Assembly (NCBI GenBank): GCA_002422395.1
Contig: DIUY01000002.1
Coordinates: 1-64,000 of the forward strand
Direction: 5' to 3'
Source: Methylococcaceae bacterium UBA6146
GTDB taxonomy: Bacteria > Pseudomonadota > Gammaproteobacteria > Methylococcales > Methylomonadaceae
Length of the DNA stretch: 64,000 nt
The position numbers were made by a program, and so were the translations under genes. The notes under the pieces were generated by a model, which saw only the letters and a program-made list of their open reading frames with translations, was not told where the DNA came from and searched no databases. This document shows positions 51,383-61,780 of this stretch, piece after piece; the stretch's first letter is position 1, and every line of letters begins with the position of its first letter.

Positions 51383-51884
51383 TACCGTCGGTAAAAACCA
51401 GCTGACGGCACGGCAAATCCTACGCGATCCGGTGCTATTTTTGGCGTTTGGTTTTGGTTCAGGGTTGGCGAAAAAAGCGCCGGGCACGATGGGTACGGTT
51501 GCCGCTATCCCGCTTTATTGGGTGTTGGCACAAGCTGACTTGCTTGTCTATAGTGTGTTGACGCTATTTATTACAGGTGTTGGCGTGTGGTTTTGTGAGG
51601 TGGCGACAGAAAAGCTCGGTGAGCATGATTTTGGTGGCATTGTCTGGGATGAAATCGCCGGATTTTTGATAACGATGTGGCTAGTCCCTTTTAACTGGCA
51701 AAATCTGCTGCTTGGGTTTGTATTGTTTAGGATGTTCGACATTGTTAAGCCCTGGCCGATTAAATGGGTTGATAAACAAGTCCATGGCGGTTTAGGCATC
51801 ATGCTGGATGACGTGTTGGCAGGCATATTTGCCGGCGGTTTGTTGTGGCTGATGGTTAGGCAGGGCTGGGTTGTGGGTGCATAA
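51366..51884 (+). CDS. pgpA: Phosphatidylglycerophosphatase A
   Basis: 172 residues, integral membrane. FGFGSGLAKKAPGTMGT, DEIAGFLITMW, FRMFDIVKPWPI and MLDDVLAGIFAG define PgpA. Dephosphorylates phosphatidylglycerophosphate. Last gene of the operon. Confidence 0.97.
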   Translation: MNIFLNTVGKNQLTARQILRDPVLFLAFGFGSGLAKKAPGTMGTVAAIPLYWVLAQADLLVYSVLTLFITGVGVWFCEVATEKLGEHDFGGIVWDEIAGFLITMWLVPFNWQNLLLGFVLFRMFDIVKPWPIKWVDKQVHGGLGIMLDDVLAGIFAGGLLWLMVRQGWVVGA

Positions 51885-51890
51885 GTTATT

Positions 51891-51942
51891 GTAGGTGCGC
51901 CCTTCGTGGCTGCGATTATCGCCGCTACGAGGTCGCCCCTAC
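51891..51942. repeat. REP-type imperfect palindrome
   Basis: GTAGGTGCGCCCTTCGTGGC pairs imperfectly with GCCGCTACGAGGTCGCCCC-TAC around GATTATC. A common dispersed repeat form; located between convergent pgpA and pmbA, it may also terminate both. Confidence 0.7.
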
Positions 51943-51950
51943 CGTGCCGT

Positions 51951-53282
51951 CTATTCGCCCGCTATCGACATTTGCCCGATCAGTATTGAACCCGTCCTGA
52001 TATTGCCTCGGTAATCCACATCATTGCCGATAGCTACGATGTTTTTAAGCATATCTTTCAGATTGCCGGCAATGGTGATCTCTTCAACCGGATATTGGAT
52101 TTGGCCATTTTCCACCCAAAAACCGGCGGCACCGCGCGAATAATCGCCGGTGACCATATTAACGCCTTGCCCCATCAATTCTGTGACCAACAAACCGGTA
52201 CCGAGCTGTTTTAGCATGTCTTGGTAGCCATATTGCCCAGGTTCTATGGTCAAATTGTGCACGCCGCCGGCATTGCCAGTGCTACGCAGGCCGAGTTTAC
52301 GAGCGGAATAGGTGCTCAACACATAGCCGCGCAAAATGCCGCCGCTGACAATATCACGTGTTTGTGTGGCAACCCCTTCACCATCATAAGCGGCACTACC
52401 TAACGCCGCGCTTAAAAAGGGCTGTTCGTGGATATGGATAAATTCAGGGAAAACCTGCGTATCGAGCGCATCCAGTAAAAAGGAGGATTTACGGTACAAA
52501 TTGCCGCCGCTGATGGCGCCAATAAATGAAGCCAATAAGCCAGAGGCAACTTCCGCAGAATACAGTACAGGGCTTTGGCGTGGACTTAAGCTACGCCCCT
52601 GCAAGCGTCTGATGGCGCGTTCGGCGGCTTTATGGCCGACGTCCACCGCCGCTTCCAGATTGCGGGCATTTCTTGCGACGGTGTACCAGTAGTCGCGCTG
52701 CATACTGTCGCCGCGTTGCGCCAGCACCGAGCAGCTTAAGGAATGCCTTGTGGAGGCATAACCCTGCAAAAACCCCAGCGTGTTGCCTAACACGCGGATA
52801 CCTTGGTGGGTATTGACGGAAGCGCCTTCGGAATTGCTGATGTCAGCATGGTAAGAGCGTGCCGCATCTTCGCATTCAATAGCCAGCGCAATCGCTGCAT
52901 TGGCATCAATAGCCCAAGGATGGTTGACATCCAAATCGGGGAATTCAGTTGCCAACCAGGATTTTTCCGGCAAACCGGCATATTCATCTTCGCTAGTGTA
53001 ACGGGCAATGCTACAGGCGGCGCTAACGGTTTCTTTTATGGATTCAGGCGACAAATCGCTGGTACTGGCAGAGCCTTTGCGTTGCCCAAAGTAGACAGTT
53101 ATGCCCAGGCCTTGGTCGCAATGATGTTCTATGGTCTCCACATCGCCGAGACGGGCGGTCACCGATAGCCCGTTTTCTTGGCTCAAACCCGCTTCAGCGG
53201 CGTTGGCGCCCTGTTTTTGGGCTTCGTCCAGCAAGGTTTGGACGATGGTTTTTAAGTGGTCGATTTGGTGTTGGTTTTGCAC
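51951..53282 (-). CDS. pmbA: Metalloprotease PmbA (TldE)
   Basis: 443 residues. Family features are GLSVTARLGDVETIEHH at the N-terminus, EGVATQTRDIVSGGILRGY and the C-terminal GNAGGVHNLTIEPG and TGDYSRGAAGFWVENG. Works with TldD in maturing peptides such as microcins and CcdA. No tldD here. Confidence 0.96.
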   Translation of the reverse strand: MQNQHQIDHLKTIVQTLLDEAQKQGANAAEAGLSQENGLSVTARLGDVETIEHHCDQGLGITVYFGQRKGSASTSDLSPESIKETVSAACSIARYTSEDEYAGLPEKSWLATEFPDLDVNHPWAIDANAAIALAIECEDAARSYHADISNSEGASVNTHQGIRVLGNTLGFLQGYASTRHSLSCSVLAQRGDSMQRDYWYTVARNARNLEAAVDVGHKAAERAIRRLQGRSLSPRQSPVLYSAEVASGLLASFIGAISGGNLYRKSSFLLDALDTQVFPEFIHIHEQPFLSAALGSAAYDGEGVATQTRDIVSGGILRGYVLSTYSARKLGLRSTGNAGGVHNLTIEPGQYGYQDMLKQLGTGLLVTELMGQGVNMVTGDYSRGAAGFWVENGQIQYPVEEITIAGNLKDMLKNIVAIGNDVDYRGNIRTGSILIGQMSIAGE

Positions 53283-53463
53283 AGTGATTTCTTATTCGGG
53301 TTAGGGCGTGGATAGGGAAACAAAAGCGTTTTAGGAGTGTCAAGCTACAAGAATACTGGTGTAAATTCAACTGATAAGTGTAATTGTAGGCATATTTACA
53401 CGATGTTATTCACTCAAATAAGGTTACAATAGCCAACTATTTTTTGACAAAGCAGGTTATCTT

Positions 53464-54390
53464 TTGGCTGAGAAAATCATTCGCATTGCTACCCGTCAAA
53501 GCCCTTTGGCGTTATGGCAGGCAGAGCATGTTGCATATCGTTTGACGCAAGCATTTCCAGAATACCGGGCCGAATTGGTTAAAATGGTCACGCAAGGCGA
53601 CAAAATCCTTGACGCGCCGTTGGCAAAAATTGGCGGCAAAGGCTTGTTTGTCAAGGAGCTGGAGCAGGGAATGTTGGCTGGCATGGCCGATATTGCGGTG
53701 CATTCGATGAAAGATGTTCCGGTAGAATTGCCGGAAGGGCTGCATCTTGCGGCCATATTAACCCGCGAAGATCCCACCGATGCCTTTGTTTCAAGGCGTT
53801 ATCAAGCTTTTAGCGATTTGCCGCCCAATGCCAGAATCGGCACATCCAGTCTACGCAGGCAATGCCAGATAAAAAAACGTCTGCCCCATGCACAAATCAT
53901 CCCATTACGCGGCAATGTCAACACCCGTTTGGCTAAGTTGGATGCCGGCGATTATGACGCCATTATCTTGGCTTCAGCAGGTTTGAAACGCTTGGGTATG
54001 GCGGCGAGCATTACGCAATCGTTAGCCACTACGATTAGCCTCCCAGCAATAGGGCAGGGCGCTATAGGCATAGAATGCCGTAGTGATGATGTGGAAATCA
54101 ACGCCCTAGTAAGCCAGTTACACGATAACGTGACCGGTATCTGTGTCGCTGCCGAGCGGGCGATGAACGCGCGTTTAAACGGCGGTTGCCAAGTGCCTAT
54201 TGCCGGTTTTGCCGAGCTGCGCGAAGGGCTGCTATTCATGCGTGGCTTAGTCGGTGATCCCGATGGCAGTGTTTTGTACCAAAGTGAATGCACAGGGCCT
54301 TTAGAGCAAGCCGAAGCGCTTGGCCGCAGTGTCGCCGAAGATTTGCTGGCACAAGGCGCAGACCAGATTCTGCAAGCGCTGCTTAATTGA
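53464..54390 (+). CDS. hemC: Hydroxymethylbilane synthase
   Basis: 308 residues with a TTG start (LAEKIIRIATRQSPLALWQA). GKGLFVKELEQGML, HSMKDVPVELP, RIGTSSLRRQCQ and LNGGCQVPIAG with the dipyrromethane-bearing Cys (about 243) are present. Makes the linear tetrapyrrole. Starts the hemCDXY operon; 181 bp of divergent space to pmbA holds the promoter. Confidence 0.97.
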   Translation: MAEKIIRIATRQSPLALWQAEHVAYRLTQAFPEYRAELVKMVTQGDKILDAPLAKIGGKGLFVKELEQGMLAGMADIAVHSMKDVPVELPEGLHLAAILTREDPTDAFVSRRYQAFSDLPPNARIGTSSLRRQCQIKKRLPHAQIIPLRGNVNTRLAKLDAGDYDAIILASAGLKRLGMAASITQSLATTISLPAIGQGAIGIECRSDDVEINALVSQLHDNVTGICVAAERAMNARLNGGCQVPIAGFAELREGLLFMRGLVGDPDGSVLYQSECTGPLEQAEALGRSVAEDLLAQGADQILQALLN

Positions 54391-54395
54391 ACACT

Positions 54396-55175
54396 ATGTT
54401 AAATGGGGCGCATATTTTGGTGACGCGCCCTGCGCATCAGGCCGATAAGCTGAGCGCGTTAATTGCTGCGCAGGGCGGTGTGGCGGTGCGTTTGCCAACG
54501 CTGGCTATTGTCGGCGCTGATGATATGGGGCACATAAAAGATGCCCTGTCCGATCTGGAGAGATTTCATTGGCTTGTTTTTATCAGTGCCAATGCGGTAA
54601 ATTTTGCGGTGCGGGCGAATGGTGGGAAAATAAAAATAGCGCAATCGGTGCGTGTCGCCGCAGTCGGTCAGGCAACTGCTGAAGCCTTGGTACAGAACGG
54701 TTTACGCGTTGATTTAGTGCCAGAACAGGGGTACAGCAGCGAAGCATTGTTGGCAACGCCGACCATGCAGCAGGTGGCTCACCAAGCTTTTTTAATTATC
54801 AGGGGCGAAGGCGGACGTGAAGAACTGGCGGCTGTTTTGCGCAATAGAGACGCACAAGTTGACTATTTGGCGGTTTATAAAAGGGTGTTGCCCGTTGTGG
54901 ATAGCGCAAAAGCCGACGCGTTACTGGCGGCCAATATGCTGAATGCCATTACGATAACAAGCGGCGAGGCAGTGCAGAATTTGTTGCTGCTAGTGGCTAA
55001 GCGACACCATCAAAAAATGCTGGCATTACCTCTGGTAGTGATTAGCGATAGAATCAGAAAAATCGCCGCCGAGAAGGGATTTAGCCGCATTATGGTGACA
55101 AAGAACCCTTCTGATGTGGCAATTCTTGAGGCCGTAACAACGTGTTTAACAGGGGGAAGAGCGTGGCAGAATTGA
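54396..55175 (+). CDS. hemD: Uroporphyrinogen-III synthase
   Basis: 259 residues from ATG 54396, 5 bp after hemC. HILVTRPAHQADKLSALI, LVFISANAVNFAV, AVGQATAEAL and ITITSGEAVQNLL fit HemD; sequence conservation is always low in this enzyme. Closes the ring to uroporphyrinogen III. Overlaps hemX by 13 bp. Confidence 0.94.
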   Translation: MLNGAHILVTRPAHQADKLSALIAAQGGVAVRLPTLAIVGADDMGHIKDALSDLERFHWLVFISANAVNFAVRANGGKIKIAQSVRVAAVGQATAEALVQNGLRVDLVPEQGYSSEALLATPTMQQVAHQAFLIIRGEGGREELAAVLRNRDAQVDYLAVYKRVLPVVDSAKADALLAANMLNAITITSGEAVQNLLLLVAKRHHQKMLALPLVVISDRIRKIAAEKGFSRIMVTKNPSDVAILEAVTTCLTGGRAWQN

Positions 55176-56407
55176 GCGAACAACAAGAACAAGCAGTGGG
55201 CAATAATAAAACCGCCCGTCGGTCGCGTAGTGGGCTCTGGTTTGGCATTATTATTCTGCTCATTGTTGTGAGCCTTGCAGGGGCCGGTTTTTACTTGTTT
55301 ACCCAGCTGCGGGAGCGCCAGGAAGGGCTAGGCGGTGAAGTGAAAGGTGAATTGAACAAACAAGTTGCCGATTATCAAAAACAGCTGGTGGCGATCCAGT
55401 CGCAGTTGGCCGCACTGGAAAACAATATCACCAGTAAGGATTCCCATTTCACCAAAACCCTCGCCGAATTCTCAAAGTTACATAATGAGAAACTTGACAG
55501 CACACGTAAAGAATTAAACGAAGCTATCCAAAAAGTTCAGCGCCAACTTGGCAAAACGCGCGGCGATTGGTTAGTTGCCGATGCTGAATATTTACTGACG
55601 GTCGCTAATGAACGGCTGCATTTGACAGGCGACATTAATACAACCCGCGAAGCTTTAGAAGCGGCGGACCAACGTTTACGCGAAAGCGCTGACGCGGCGG
55701 CTTTCACCGTGCGCGAGCAAATCGCCAAAGAGCTTGACCTGCTGCGCGGTGTGGCTGTCCCAGATATTGTCGGCATGTATGCCCGTATTGATAGCTTGGA
55801 AAGCCAAGTGGATAAGTTGGCGCTGATTTTGCCTTATTCTGGGAAAGCCTTAACGCCGTCCACCGAGACGCACGACCATGCCGACGGTGATACCGAAAGC
55901 CATGACCTGTTGGATATGGCCGCCGATAAACTTGAAGGCATCGTCACCATCAGGCATACCGACCAGCCGATTAAAGAAATTATAAGCCCTGAGGAAGCGC
56001 AATTTATCCGCGAGCAACTAAGGGTGAAGTTGGAAATGGCGAAAATCGCCCTGGTCCAGCATAACGAGGCGCTTTATCACTCTGGTTTGGACGATGCCAA
56101 GCAATGGGTTGGCCAGCATTTCACTAAAAATGATGATAGCAGAAATCTTATTGCCGAAGCGGACAAGCTCGCGGCTATTAAAATCCGCAGCCATTACCCT
56201 GATATTAGCCAGTCGTTAAAGATGCTTAGGGACATCACCAAGCTACGGATAGAAACGGATAAGGCGAGTGAGCCGATATCTACAAATCAGCCGCCGACCA
56301 GTGTGCAATCCAAGCAGCCGACGCCACCGTCACCCGTTGTCCCGCCCGTTGAGACCAAAATGGCTCCAACGGATCAGCCCGACGCCGTAGAGCTTGAAGT
56401 TGAATAA
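55163..56407 (+). CDS. hemX: HemX family membrane protein
   Basis: 414 residues from GTG 55163, which has AGGGGGAAG just upstream; an earlier GTG (55142) is possible. One transmembrane helix (WFGIIILLIVVSLAGAGFYL) follows a basic start. A coiled coil spans about 50-135, then the HemX domain with DWLVADAEYLLTVANERLHL and DITKLRIE, and a Pro-rich tail. Role in tetrapyrrole synthesis undefined. Confidence 0.93.
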   Translation: MAELSEQQEQAVGNNKTARRSRSGLWFGIIILLIVVSLAGAGFYLFTQLRERQEGLGGEVKGELNKQVADYQKQLVAIQSQLAALENNITSKDSHFTKTLAEFSKLHNEKLDSTRKELNEAIQKVQRQLGKTRGDWLVADAEYLLTVANERLHLTGDINTTREALEAADQRLRESADAAAFTVREQIAKELDLLRGVAVPDIVGMYARIDSLESQVDKLALILPYSGKALTPSTETHDHADGDTESHDLLDMAADKLEGIVTIRHTDQPIKEIISPEEAQFIREQLRVKLEMAKIALVQHNEALYHSGLDDAKQWVGQHFTKNDDSRNLIAEADKLAAIKIRSHYPDISQSLKMLRDITKLRIETDKASEPISTNQPPTSVQSKQPTPPSPVVPPVETKMAPTDQPDAVELEVE

Positions 56408-56421
56408 ATAGAGCATTGACA

Positions 56422-57693
56422 ATGAAAAAAATAGTTTATTTTTTAATCGCTCTTGCGGTCACTGTGAGTGTTGCGGTTTTTCTTTATAGCTGGCTACAAG
56501 GCTTTGACAATCCTGGCTATGTCTTAATCGGTATTGGGCATTGGTCGGTGGAGACAACGCTGTCAGTATTTGCGGCGGCTTTAGTCATTAGCTTCTTTGT
56601 TTTTTATTATTTTTTTCGGGTGACGGGTTGGTTGGTTGGCCTGCCAGGGCGCCTTAAAAAGCGTGGCAAACATGTAAAATTTAACCGTTCCCAAGAAGCG
56701 CTAATTGCCGGATTGGTTGACTCAGCTGAAGGTAATTTTGAAAAAGCCGAGAATGTCCTGATTAAACATGCTTCGCATAGTGGCGCACCATTATTGCATT
56801 ATCTGACTGCCGCCAAAGCCGCTCAAGGGCGAGGGGCTTTTGACAAACGTGATGAATATTTACAAAAAGCGGCTGAGCAGTCGCCCCATTCAGGTGTCGC
56901 CATTGGCTTGACGCAAGCAGAGTTGCATTTGTCCGGCAACCAGTTTGAAGAGGCCTTGGCAACGCTCACTAAACTCCATTCCATACAACCCTCCCATGCC
57001 AGCGTCTTAAAATTGCTCCATCAAACCTACCAACATATTGGTGATTGGGAAGCCATCCGTAAATTGTTGCCATCTTTGCATGAGAATAAAGTATTGATGG
57101 AAGCAGAAATAAAGTTGTTGGAGATAGAAGCGTTCAGCAAATTGCTTAAGCAGACGGCAGAATCCGGTGACGCTGAGGCCATTAAGAATCTTTGGGCAAA
57201 TATTCCGGGATTTATAAAAAAAATGCCCGGTATTTCAGCGATTTATTTTGCTGCCATGATTAATGCTGGGGTAGGCGCTGAAGTTGAGGACGAACTGGCA
57301 AATGCGCTGGCGGTAAACTGGGATGCCACTTTGTTGGTTTTGTATGGCTGTATCCCGTCGGCTGACGTGTTAAAACAATTGGAGTTGGCGGAACGGTGGT
57401 TAGATTTGCATCCTAATGATGCCGTATTGTTGATGGTGTTGGGTAAGTTGAGCGGCAAATCTGCTGATATTGAAAAAGCCCAGGATTATCTTGCTAAAAG
57501 CATCGTGATTGAACCTACTGTGCAGGCTTATCAATTGTTGGGTGATTTGTTGTTTGCACAAGGGGATAAAGACCGTGCCAGCCAATATTACAAGCACGGC
57601 CTGGAGCTTGCATCAGATGAAATTGTCAGCCGGATAGACAGTGTTGCCGGGTCTTACAATCGGGAAGTTAATATTGACCAAATCCTAAGTTAG
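56422..57693 (+). CDS. hemY: HemY family TPR membrane protein
   Basis: 423 residues from ATG 56422. Two N-terminal helices (KIVYFLIALAVTVSVAVFLY, then LSVFAAALVISFFVFYYFF) precede TPR-like repeats (about 90-400). Conserved WSVETTLSVFAA and AGLVDSAEGNFEKAEN. Thought to help in late heme or porphyrin handling. Distal gene of the operon. Confidence 0.93.
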   Translation: MKKIVYFLIALAVTVSVAVFLYSWLQGFDNPGYVLIGIGHWSVETTLSVFAAALVISFFVFYYFFRVTGWLVGLPGRLKKRGKHVKFNRSQEALIAGLVDSAEGNFEKAENVLIKHASHSGAPLLHYLTAAKAAQGRGAFDKRDEYLQKAAEQSPHSGVAIGLTQAELHLSGNQFEEALATLTKLHSIQPSHASVLKLLHQTYQHIGDWEAIRKLLPSLHENKVLMEAEIKLLEIEAFSKLLKQTAESGDAEAIKNLWANIPGFIKKMPGISAIYFAAMINAGVGAEVEDELANALAVNWDATLLVLYGCIPSADVLKQLELAERWLDLHPNDAVLLMVLGKLSGKSADIEKAQDYLAKSIVIEPTVQAYQLLGDLLFAQGDKDRASQYYKHGLELASDEIVSRIDSVAGSYNREVNIDQILS

Positions 57694-57780
57694 TGGCTGT
57701 TCCTACGATATTAAAAAGCTATTTATATGTATACCCACATTAACTGGCCCTGTATTGTGCACACTAGCGGCCAGATCCAG

Positions 57781-58719
57781 TTATTTAGATTCTTGCAAAC
57801 TATCTGATTGGGCTATCGAAACTATCCTGTTTCTACCTTGTTGCTTTGCTTGATATAACATCTTGTCCGCCGCGATAAGCAACTCGGAAGGCGTCTGTTT
57901 GGTTAAGGCGGGGTTGCTGGCAGTTACGCCGAAACTTAAGGTGACACAGTCGTGGACGCTGGAAAATTTATGCGGCAGTGCGCGGGACAGTATTGCTGAC
58001 TGTAGCTTTTGAGCGACTTGCAGGGCGTTTTTGAGGTCACTTTTGGGTAATACACAAACAAATTCCTCGCCACCATAGCGGGCGATGAGGTCAGTGCCAC
58101 GGGTTAATGTATTGGCCAGGACGCCGGCCACTTCCCTCAGGCACTGATCGCCTGCAACATGGCCGTAGTTGTCGTTGTACTGTTTGAAATGGTCAATATC
58201 CATAAAAATAATCGCGAGTTCTTCGCTATATCGGATCGCACGCCGCCATTGCTGCTCAAGGAAGTTTTCAAGACCCCGCCGGTTAGATATTCCTGTTAGG
58301 CAATCCTGAGTCGAAAGCTGGTTGAGCAGGGCGCGTTGCTGCACCAGTTCCAGATGGATGCGCACCCGCGCTTGGATTATGTGGGGCCGGTAAGGTTTTG
58401 TGATGTAGTCCACAGCGCCCAGTTCCAAGCCTTTCACCTCATCGTCTTCGTCAGTCAGGGCGGTGACAAAAATAACTGGGATAGCGCAAGTTTCTGCGGT
58501 TTCTTTTAAGTGCCGACAAACCTCGTAGCCATCCATGCCGTCCATGCGAATATCAAGCAGAATTAAATCGGGGGCTGTCATGATAGCCCTTTTGAGCGCT
58601 TGTTTGCCGCTAAGGGCGGCAATTACGTCATATTTGGGCCGTAATATATTGCCTAATATGTGCAGGTTAGTGGGTTCGTCATCGATGATGAGTAGCTTGG
58701 CGCGGCCATTTTCCGTCAT
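57781..58719 (-). CDS. Response regulator with GGDEF domain (diguanylate cyclase)
   Basis: 312 residues. Receiver domain 1-125 with phospho-acceptor Asp56 in LILLDIRMDGMDG, and the Thr and Lys in IFVTAL and ITKPYRP. GGDEF domain 135-305 with DCLTGISNRRGL, MDIDHFKQYNDNYGH and the active-site motif ARYGGEEF. Makes c-di-GMP in response to phosphorylation. Starts 1 bp after the kinase gene, so the kinase is its likely partner. Confidence 0.96.
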   Translation of the reverse strand: MTENGRAKLLIIDDEPTNLHILGNILRPKYDVIAALSGKQALKRAIMTAPDLILLDIRMDGMDGYEVCRHLKETAETCAIPVIFVTALTDEDDEVKGLELGAVDYITKPYRPHIIQARVRIHLELVQQRALLNQLSTQDCLTGISNRRGLENFLEQQWRRAIRYSEELAIIFMDIDHFKQYNDNYGHVAGDQCLREVAGVLANTLTRGTDLIARYGGEEFVCVLPKSDLKNALQVAQKLQSAILSRALPHKFSSVHDCVTLSFGVTASNPALTKQTPSELLIAADKMLYQAKQQGRNRIVSIAQSDSLQESK

Positions 58720-58720
58720 A

Positions 58721-61700
58721 TTATGCCTTTAATAATAGTGGTTTTTCTTTCAAGCCATTGGCTATGGAAAGTAGGGTGAGGGAGGCGTCTTCAAAGGCAA
58801 AATTGTTGATTTGTCCCCCTAGCTTGTCAATCTGTGCAGGCATTGTCCCGCCTAGGTATGTCTTGATAGTAGGCAACAAGTCCAGTGCCCGTAGATTGCC
58901 TTCGTCCAAGTAGCCCGCCAATGTTTCGAGTAATGGTGCTAATGCGGCCGCATCAAATTCGGGTTTGGCTTTGTGGTTGGCGGGATGCGCCTTTAATTGC
59001 GCCAATCCACTCATTATCAGGCCAAGTTCTTGTTGGAAGGTTTCCAGTGACCTGGGCCTTGTTTCCCTGCGTTGCAGGGCTGTTTCCAAATTTTTCCCCG
59101 CATTAAATAGCGCGGTCATGCCTAAATTTCCCGCCACTCCTGTAATGGCGTGAACGATGTGCCTGGCATTATCGGTGTTGCCTTCGCTTAGGGCAATTTC
59201 AATATTGCCGGACGTGTTACGGTGTCCATAATAGAACTTTAGCAAAAGCTTACGGTAAAGTGTGTGGTTTTGCTGCAAGCGCGCCAAGCCGGCGCTTAAG
59301 TCAATTCCGCCAATGGCTTTGGGTAGAATGTCGGCGTGATTTGCCAGTTGCATAAGTTTTGACGTGTCGCCCGCAGTTGGTTGGGTAGCATGTGCCGCTG
59401 TTTCTGGCAGAAATTCGGCCAAAAGCTGGTACAAAATGGATACGTTAATGGGCTTGGAAATGTAGTTGTTCATGCCGGCCGCTATCCTTTTTTCCCTGTG
59501 GGCCGGTGAGGTGTTGGCGGTCATGGCAACAATGGGCAGCTGCGTTAGACTGTATTGGCGGCGGATGATCGTAGCGGCTTCGTACCCGTCCATTACGGGC
59601 ATATCTATGTCCATTAGTACTAAGTCAAAAGGGGTGGTTTCGACTTTTTGGGTGGCTTCTTGTCCGTTGGCCGCAGTGGTTATGACAAGCCCCGCTTTTT
59701 GGAGTATTTCTTGTGCCACCCGTTGATTAATAAGGTTGTCTTCAACCAGCAGGACATGCCCTTTTAGCGGGCGCTGTTCTTGGGCGGTTTGAAAAAAAGG
59801 CAATAGATTTTGGGGTGACGAAAGGGGCAGGTATGTCAGTGCGGCCATGATTTTATTAAGCAGCGCCGACTGGGTTAATGGCTTAAATAGTATGCCGTCG
59901 AGTTCTTGGTTGTCTATATGGCTAAAGAGATTTTCGCTGTCAGAAACACTCAGCATAAGCAGGCTTGGAATTTTGGGCAGATGCGGGTCGGCATGGATGT
60001 GGCGTAATATTTCGATGCCATCCATGCCGGGCATTTTCCAGTCTATCAAGAGCAGATCATAAAACTCGTCCTGTCTGGCTGCGGCCTGTTTTAGTGCTTT
60101 TATGGCGTGTGGCCCAGAATTTGCTACGGTGACAACAAAGTTAAAGTGTGTCAATAGGGTTTGCAATGCATCGCAGTTACTGATGCTGTCATCGACTACC
60201 AAAATCCGCTTATGGCCAAGATCAATGGCGTCAAACCCTGTTAGTCGGGGGATATGGGCACTTTTGCCGAAGCAAAGGCTGAAGAAAAATTCACTGCCTT
60301 GTCCAAATTTGCTACGCACGGCAAGTTCCCCGCCCATTAATTCAACCAAGTGCTTGCTGATGGCAAGTCCTAAGCCGGTGCCGCCGAAGCGCCTGGTGGT
60401 GGAACTGTCGGCTTGCGAAAAAGGGTTAAAGATCAGGCTGGTTTGTTGGTCAGTCATGCCGATACCGGTGTCGTGCACAGCGAACCGCAGTTTAACGTCT
60501 GTAGCGGTCTCGTGGAGCACATCAAGCCGAACCACAATTTCTCCCGAATCGGTGAATTTCAGTGCATTGCCGATCAGGTTGGTTAATATCTGGCCAAGGC
60601 GCAATGAATCGCCGACCAGATTTTGGGGCACTGAAGGATGGCAGACAAGGATAAGTTCAAGATTTTTTCCTGATACGCCACAGGGGAATAAGTTGAGCGT
60701 GTCAGCCAAAACCGTATCGAGAGTGAAGTCAGTTTGTTCTAGGTCGATTTTTTTGGCCTCAATCTTAGAAAAATCAAGGGTTTCGTTGATGATACGCAGA
60801 AGGTTTGCAGTAGATGAGTTGATTATGTCCAGATAGTTGCATTGTATTTTTGTCAGTAGGGTTTGCGTAAGCAGATAACTGGCGCCAATGACCGCATTCA
60901 TAGGGGTGCGGATTTCGTGGCTCATGTTGGCTAGAAAGTCACTTTTGGCAAGGTTTGCCAGTTCCGCCGCTTCTTTGGCTAAGCTTAACTCGGCGGTGCG
61001 TTCACCCACTTGGCGTTCCAGATGCTCTTGTTGGCGCCGTAGTTTATTGTCGCGGAAACGGATTTCTTTTAGCATGAAATTAAAGTTGCCAATCAGGTTG
61101 TCCACTTCCTTATAGCCGCTGCGGGTTTCAAGGGGGGCATAGAATTTGTTTTTGCTGGCTTGGTTGGCTGCGGTGGTCAGCGCTACGATTGGGTTGGTGA
61201 TGGCGCGGCTTAGATAGACGCCAAGCCGAATGGCAACAGCCATGCTGGCGAGTGATAAAAGGACGGCAATCATCAGGTTGCCGCCTAAGCGTAGCCAGGT
61301 GTTGTAAATGTCCGCATAAATCACAATGCGGCCAATTATTTCATCGCCTTGGACAATAGGCTGCTCCACTTGCAAATGCACTGGGAGAAAGGCATGCAAA
61401 ATTCGATTTATGTGGTTATTCAGGCGTTCCTCTTTATGCATCAAAGGCGCTGAGTAATGGGCAAACAGCTCGTTATTTGAGTCGTAGACTTGTGCATCGG
61501 TGATTTCCGGATTGACTTGCAATGCGCTTAATGTTGTTTCGGCGTTCTCCTTGTCATCAAACAACAGTGCGGCTTGGCTATTGCGGCTGATAATGGTTGC
61601 CAGAGTTATCAGTTGCTTATGCGTGTCGTGATAAATTTTAACTGCCGCTCCGGTAATGAACACGCCAGCAGTCAAGGTCATTGCCAACCCGATGGCCAAC

Positions 61701-61780
61701 AATAAAATCAGCGATAATTTTTGCGCTAGCGTCCGTTGGCGTTGAGGAGTGGAGGTTTTTGCTTTCGGTGCCGAAATCAT
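58721..61780 (-). CDS. Hybrid sensor histidine kinase with two receivers and HPt
   Basis: 1019 residues. Helices about 22-48 and 167-190 flank a periplasmic CHASE8-like sensor; HAMP follows, then HisKA with His288 (FLANMSHEIRTPMNAV), HATPase (LIGNALKFTDSGE, DTGIGM, FGGTGLGL), receiver 1 with Asp580, receiver 2 with Asp724 (VLMDIDMPVMDG) and HPt with His877 (HAITGVAGNLG). A full phosphorelay in one chain that should end on the GGDEF regulator. Overlaps the yfiR-like gene by 4 bp. Confidence 0.95.
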   Translation of the reverse strand: MISAPKAKTSTPQRQRTLAQKLSLILLLAIGLAMTLTAGVFITGAAVKIYHDTHKQLITLATIISRNSQAALLFDDKENAETTLSALQVNPEITDAQVYDSNNELFAHYSAPLMHKEERLNNHINRILHAFLPVHLQVEQPIVQGDEIIGRIVIYADIYNTWLRLGGNLMIAVLLSLASMAVAIRLGVYLSRAITNPIVALTTAANQASKNKFYAPLETRSGYKEVDNLIGNFNFMLKEIRFRDNKLRRQQEHLERQVGERTAELSLAKEAAELANLAKSDFLANMSHEIRTPMNAVIGASYLLTQTLLTKIQCNYLDIINSSTANLLRIINETLDFSKIEAKKIDLEQTDFTLDTVLADTLNLFPCGVSGKNLELILVCHPSVPQNLVGDSLRLGQILTNLIGNALKFTDSGEIVVRLDVLHETATDVKLRFAVHDTGIGMTDQQTSLIFNPFSQADSSTTRRFGGTGLGLAISKHLVELMGGELAVRSKFGQGSEFFFSLCFGKSAHIPRLTGFDAIDLGHKRILVVDDSISNCDALQTLLTHFNFVVTVANSGPHAIKALKQAAARQDEFYDLLLIDWKMPGMDGIEILRHIHADPHLPKIPSLLMLSVSDSENLFSHIDNQELDGILFKPLTQSALLNKIMAALTYLPLSSPQNLLPFFQTAQEQRPLKGHVLLVEDNLINQRVAQEILQKAGLVITTAANGQEATQKVETTPFDLVLMDIDMPVMDGYEAATIIRRQYSLTQLPIVAMTANTSPAHREKRIAAGMNNYISKPINVSILYQLLAEFLPETAAHATQPTAGDTSKLMQLANHADILPKAIGGIDLSAGLARLQQNHTLYRKLLLKFYYGHRNTSGNIEIALSEGNTDNARHIVHAITGVAGNLGMTALFNAGKNLETALQRRETRPRSLETFQQELGLIMSGLAQLKAHPANHKAKPEFDAAALAPLLETLAGYLDEGNLRALDLLPTIKTYLGGTMPAQIDKLGGQINNFAFEDASLTLLSIANGLKEKPLLLKA

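Noticed and set aside
60102..60836. 244-codon plus frame opposite the hybrid kinase
   Set aside because: Antisense to the HATPase and HisKA regions, whose motifs are clear on the minus strand.
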